From the NCBI GenBank assembly GCA_029976005.1, contig JARKOQ010000037.1:16203-80202 (forward strand): 64,000 bases of DNA. Direction: 5' to 3'. Numbering within the stretch: position 1 is the first letter of the stretch; each line of letters begins with the position of its first letter. The notes below the pieces were generated by a model that was not told the origin of the DNA, searched no databases, and saw only the letters and a list, made by a program, of their open reading frames with translations. Source of the stretch: Aggregatilineales bacterium (GTDB lineage Bacteria; Chloroflexota; Anaerolineae; Aggregatilineales; Ch27). A program made the position numbers and the translations under genes. Of this stretch, positions 62,746 through 64,000 are shown one piece after another.

Positions 62746-63663
62746 ATGCTCGATCCGCGCGATATGCACCGCCGTGCCCTCCGCCCGCTGGTGGAGGCCG
62801 CGCTCCAGGCCGATGGGCTTCAGGCCTGGGCCAATGGCGTGGTGACGGATGCCCTCCAGGCCCCGGATCGACAGCTCAAGGCCGGGGCGATCACGGCGCT
62901 CGAAGATTATCTGCTCGCCCAGGCCATCCCTTCCGGGCTGCGCACGACTTCGGGCCTCAACTTCGATCTGGTGGTAGCCTTCGCGGACGAGATTCAGCGC
63001 ATCTGCACGGATGAATCGATCTCGCTGCTGGTGAGCTACAACGGCGTCGCGTGGCTCCTGGAAGGCTGGCGGGTGCGCACGCCGCCGCGTCTGTCGGCTG
63101 ACGATCCGCTGGTGATCCTGCCGGCCTGTGTGGCAGCCGGACTCGGAGTCCACGCGGCGGCATTCCTGGCGATCGAGGAGGGGATGCGGGCGCTGATGCA
63201 CCTGGCCGGGGGCCTCGCGCCGGTGCGCGAAGCGGCGGTGCTGGGCTTGCAGCGCATGCTCGAACAGCGCTGGACGCGGACTCTGCACGAGCTGCGCCGT
63301 TACGCGCTGATCGGGGACTGCCGCCAGCACGCGGCGGCGCTCAAGGCCGTGTCGGTGCCACGCCTGCTGACCGATCGCGGGCGGACCCTTGATGCGCTCG
63401 ATCTTCACCACGAAATCCTGGCGGCTTACCGGCGACTGCCCCAGGTCGCGCGGGCAAGCGAGGCCGGGCTGGCCCTGCGCCGGACGCTGCCCGAAACGGT
63501 CGCCCGCCTGCTGGTCGCCGAGCGGCTGGCCGGATTCGCGGCGGCCTGGGCCTGGCTGGCGTGGGGCGATCCCGATGTGAGCGCCATCATCCAGGAGAGC
63601 ATCGCCGGCCAACCCCTGGCCTCGTTTGAAGAAGCGGCTTTTCTCCGCCTCAATTTCTCCTAG
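62746..63663 (+). CDS. Hypothetical helical protein
   Basis: 305 aa from the ATG at 62746 (AAGGGG 11 nt upstream); the track's longer start seems less likely. Soluble, almost all-alpha and Leu/Ala/Arg-rich, possibly a HEAT-like helical array. Not recognised. Follows the PIG-L gene by 140 nt. Confidence 0.65.
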   Translation: MLDPRDMHRRALRPLVEAALQADGLQAWANGVVTDALQAPDRQLKAGAITALEDYLLAQAIPSGLRTTSGLNFDLVVAFADEIQRICTDESISLLVSYNGVAWLLEGWRVRTPPRLSADDPLVILPACVAAGLGVHAAAFLAIEEGMRALMHLAGGLAPVREAAVLGLQRMLEQRWTRTLHELRRYALIGDCRQHAAALKAVSVPRLLTDRGRTLDALDLHHEILAAYRRLPQVARASEAGLALRRTLPETVARLLVAERLAGFAAAWAWLAWGDPDVSAIIQESIAGQPLASFEEAAFLRLNFS

Positions 63664-64000
63664 ATCGAACCGCTGTTCGGGTGAGTTCCAGAGCAATCGC
63701 ATCAAAAACAAAATGAACCGCCAAAACGCCAGGAACACCAAGAAAAGCGCAGAGAAAAGCGAAAATCAGGAAAACTTGCACCACTGAAGCCGCGAATCGA
63801 AAGCTGGTGAACTGGTTTGCCCGCTGTGTTCTTCGTGTCCTCTGGTGAGATGTCTTTTACGATTTGATGCGATTGCCCTGGCAACTGATTTCCGACCGAT
63901 CGCGCTGGCTACGGGACTATCGCATCAGGACGAAAAAAGCAGCTCACCGCGGAGATCGCGGAGGACGCAGAGGGAAAAACGGGCCGATGAGACTCTATCT
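63664..64000. repeat. Non-coding region with purine-rich periodic repeats in both orientations
   Basis: 337 nt without a gene. Contains AACACCAAGAAAAGCGCAGAG-like tracts (63720-63775), their reverse complement TGTGTTCTTCGTGTCCTCTGGTG (63822-63846), and CACCGCGGAGATCGCGGAGG ACGCAGAGG (63946-63972). These GAA/GGA-rich short-period sequences occur as dispersed intergenic repeats in several bacterial phyla. No tRNA or ORF seen. Confidence 0.6.

Overview
The window is GC-rich, densely coded on both strands, and looks like a chromosomal segment of a Chloroflexota bacterium, probably Anaerolineae-like. That placement is inference. It rests on an archaeal-type HMG-CoA synthase next to a class II HMG-CoA reductase and DUF35-type Zn-ribbon/OB-fold proteins, many Thr/Pro-rich or TPR secreted proteins, and overall gene content. 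There is no 16S, tRNA or other taxonomic marker beyond gyrA and rplS. I found no phage, insertion sequence, CRISPR array, tRNA or rRNA.

Layout. 0-3.3 kb: end of an acyl-CoA carboxylase biotin-carboxylase gene, its biotin carrier, and an overlapping GT-C membrane glycosyltransferase. 3.3-7.9 kb: HTH-CHAD protein, HIT hydrolase, biotin-protein ligase (which would charge the carrier) and two membrane proteins. 7.9-13.7 kb (minus): a large penicillin-acylase-family hydrolase and two exported TPR proteins. 13.9-20.3 kb: gyrA, an AlbA_2/RecG-like regulator and a membrane histidine kinase. 20.4-22.4 kb (minus): rplS, a PuuD-like amidotransferase and murI. 22.8-26.5 kb: peptide-type ABC binding protein and two permeases, with no ATPases. 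26.5-29.6 kb (minus): a secreted beta-propeller protein with a duplicated domain, then hypB and hypA. 29.7-37.3 kb: GH2 glycosidase, radical SAM protein, GNAT-like proteins and an M50-like membrane protein lacking its catalytic Glu. 37.4-39.9 kb: a serine-palmitoyltransferase-like enzyme converging on myo-inositol-1-phosphate synthase, suggestive of inositol/sphingoid lipid chemistry. 40-45.7 kb: CPBP protease, polysaccharide deacetylase, a NarL-type kinase, a receiver-only protein with Glu in place of the phospho-Asp, and an MFS transporter. 45.8-49.3 kb: mevalonate-pathway entry genes with a DUF35 protein split into two ORFs. 49.4-63.7 kb: GNATs (one a frameshifted remnant), LysM lipoprotein, Nudix, glycosyltransferase, methyltransferase, oxidoreductase, secreted SH3-like protein with a membrane partner, histidine phosphatase, a membrane-anchored metacaspase, a PIG-L deacetylase and an unknown protein. 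63.7-64 kb: non-coding purine-rich repeats.

Promoters: several genes are preceded by TANAAT or TACACT -10 boxes, often with a TTG-type -35 box 18 nt upstream. Two genes have the -10 box exactly 7 nt before the ATG, which suggests leaderless mRNAs. Intrinsic terminators with long perfect stems separate most convergent pairs. All functional calls come from reading protein motifs; no database search was run.
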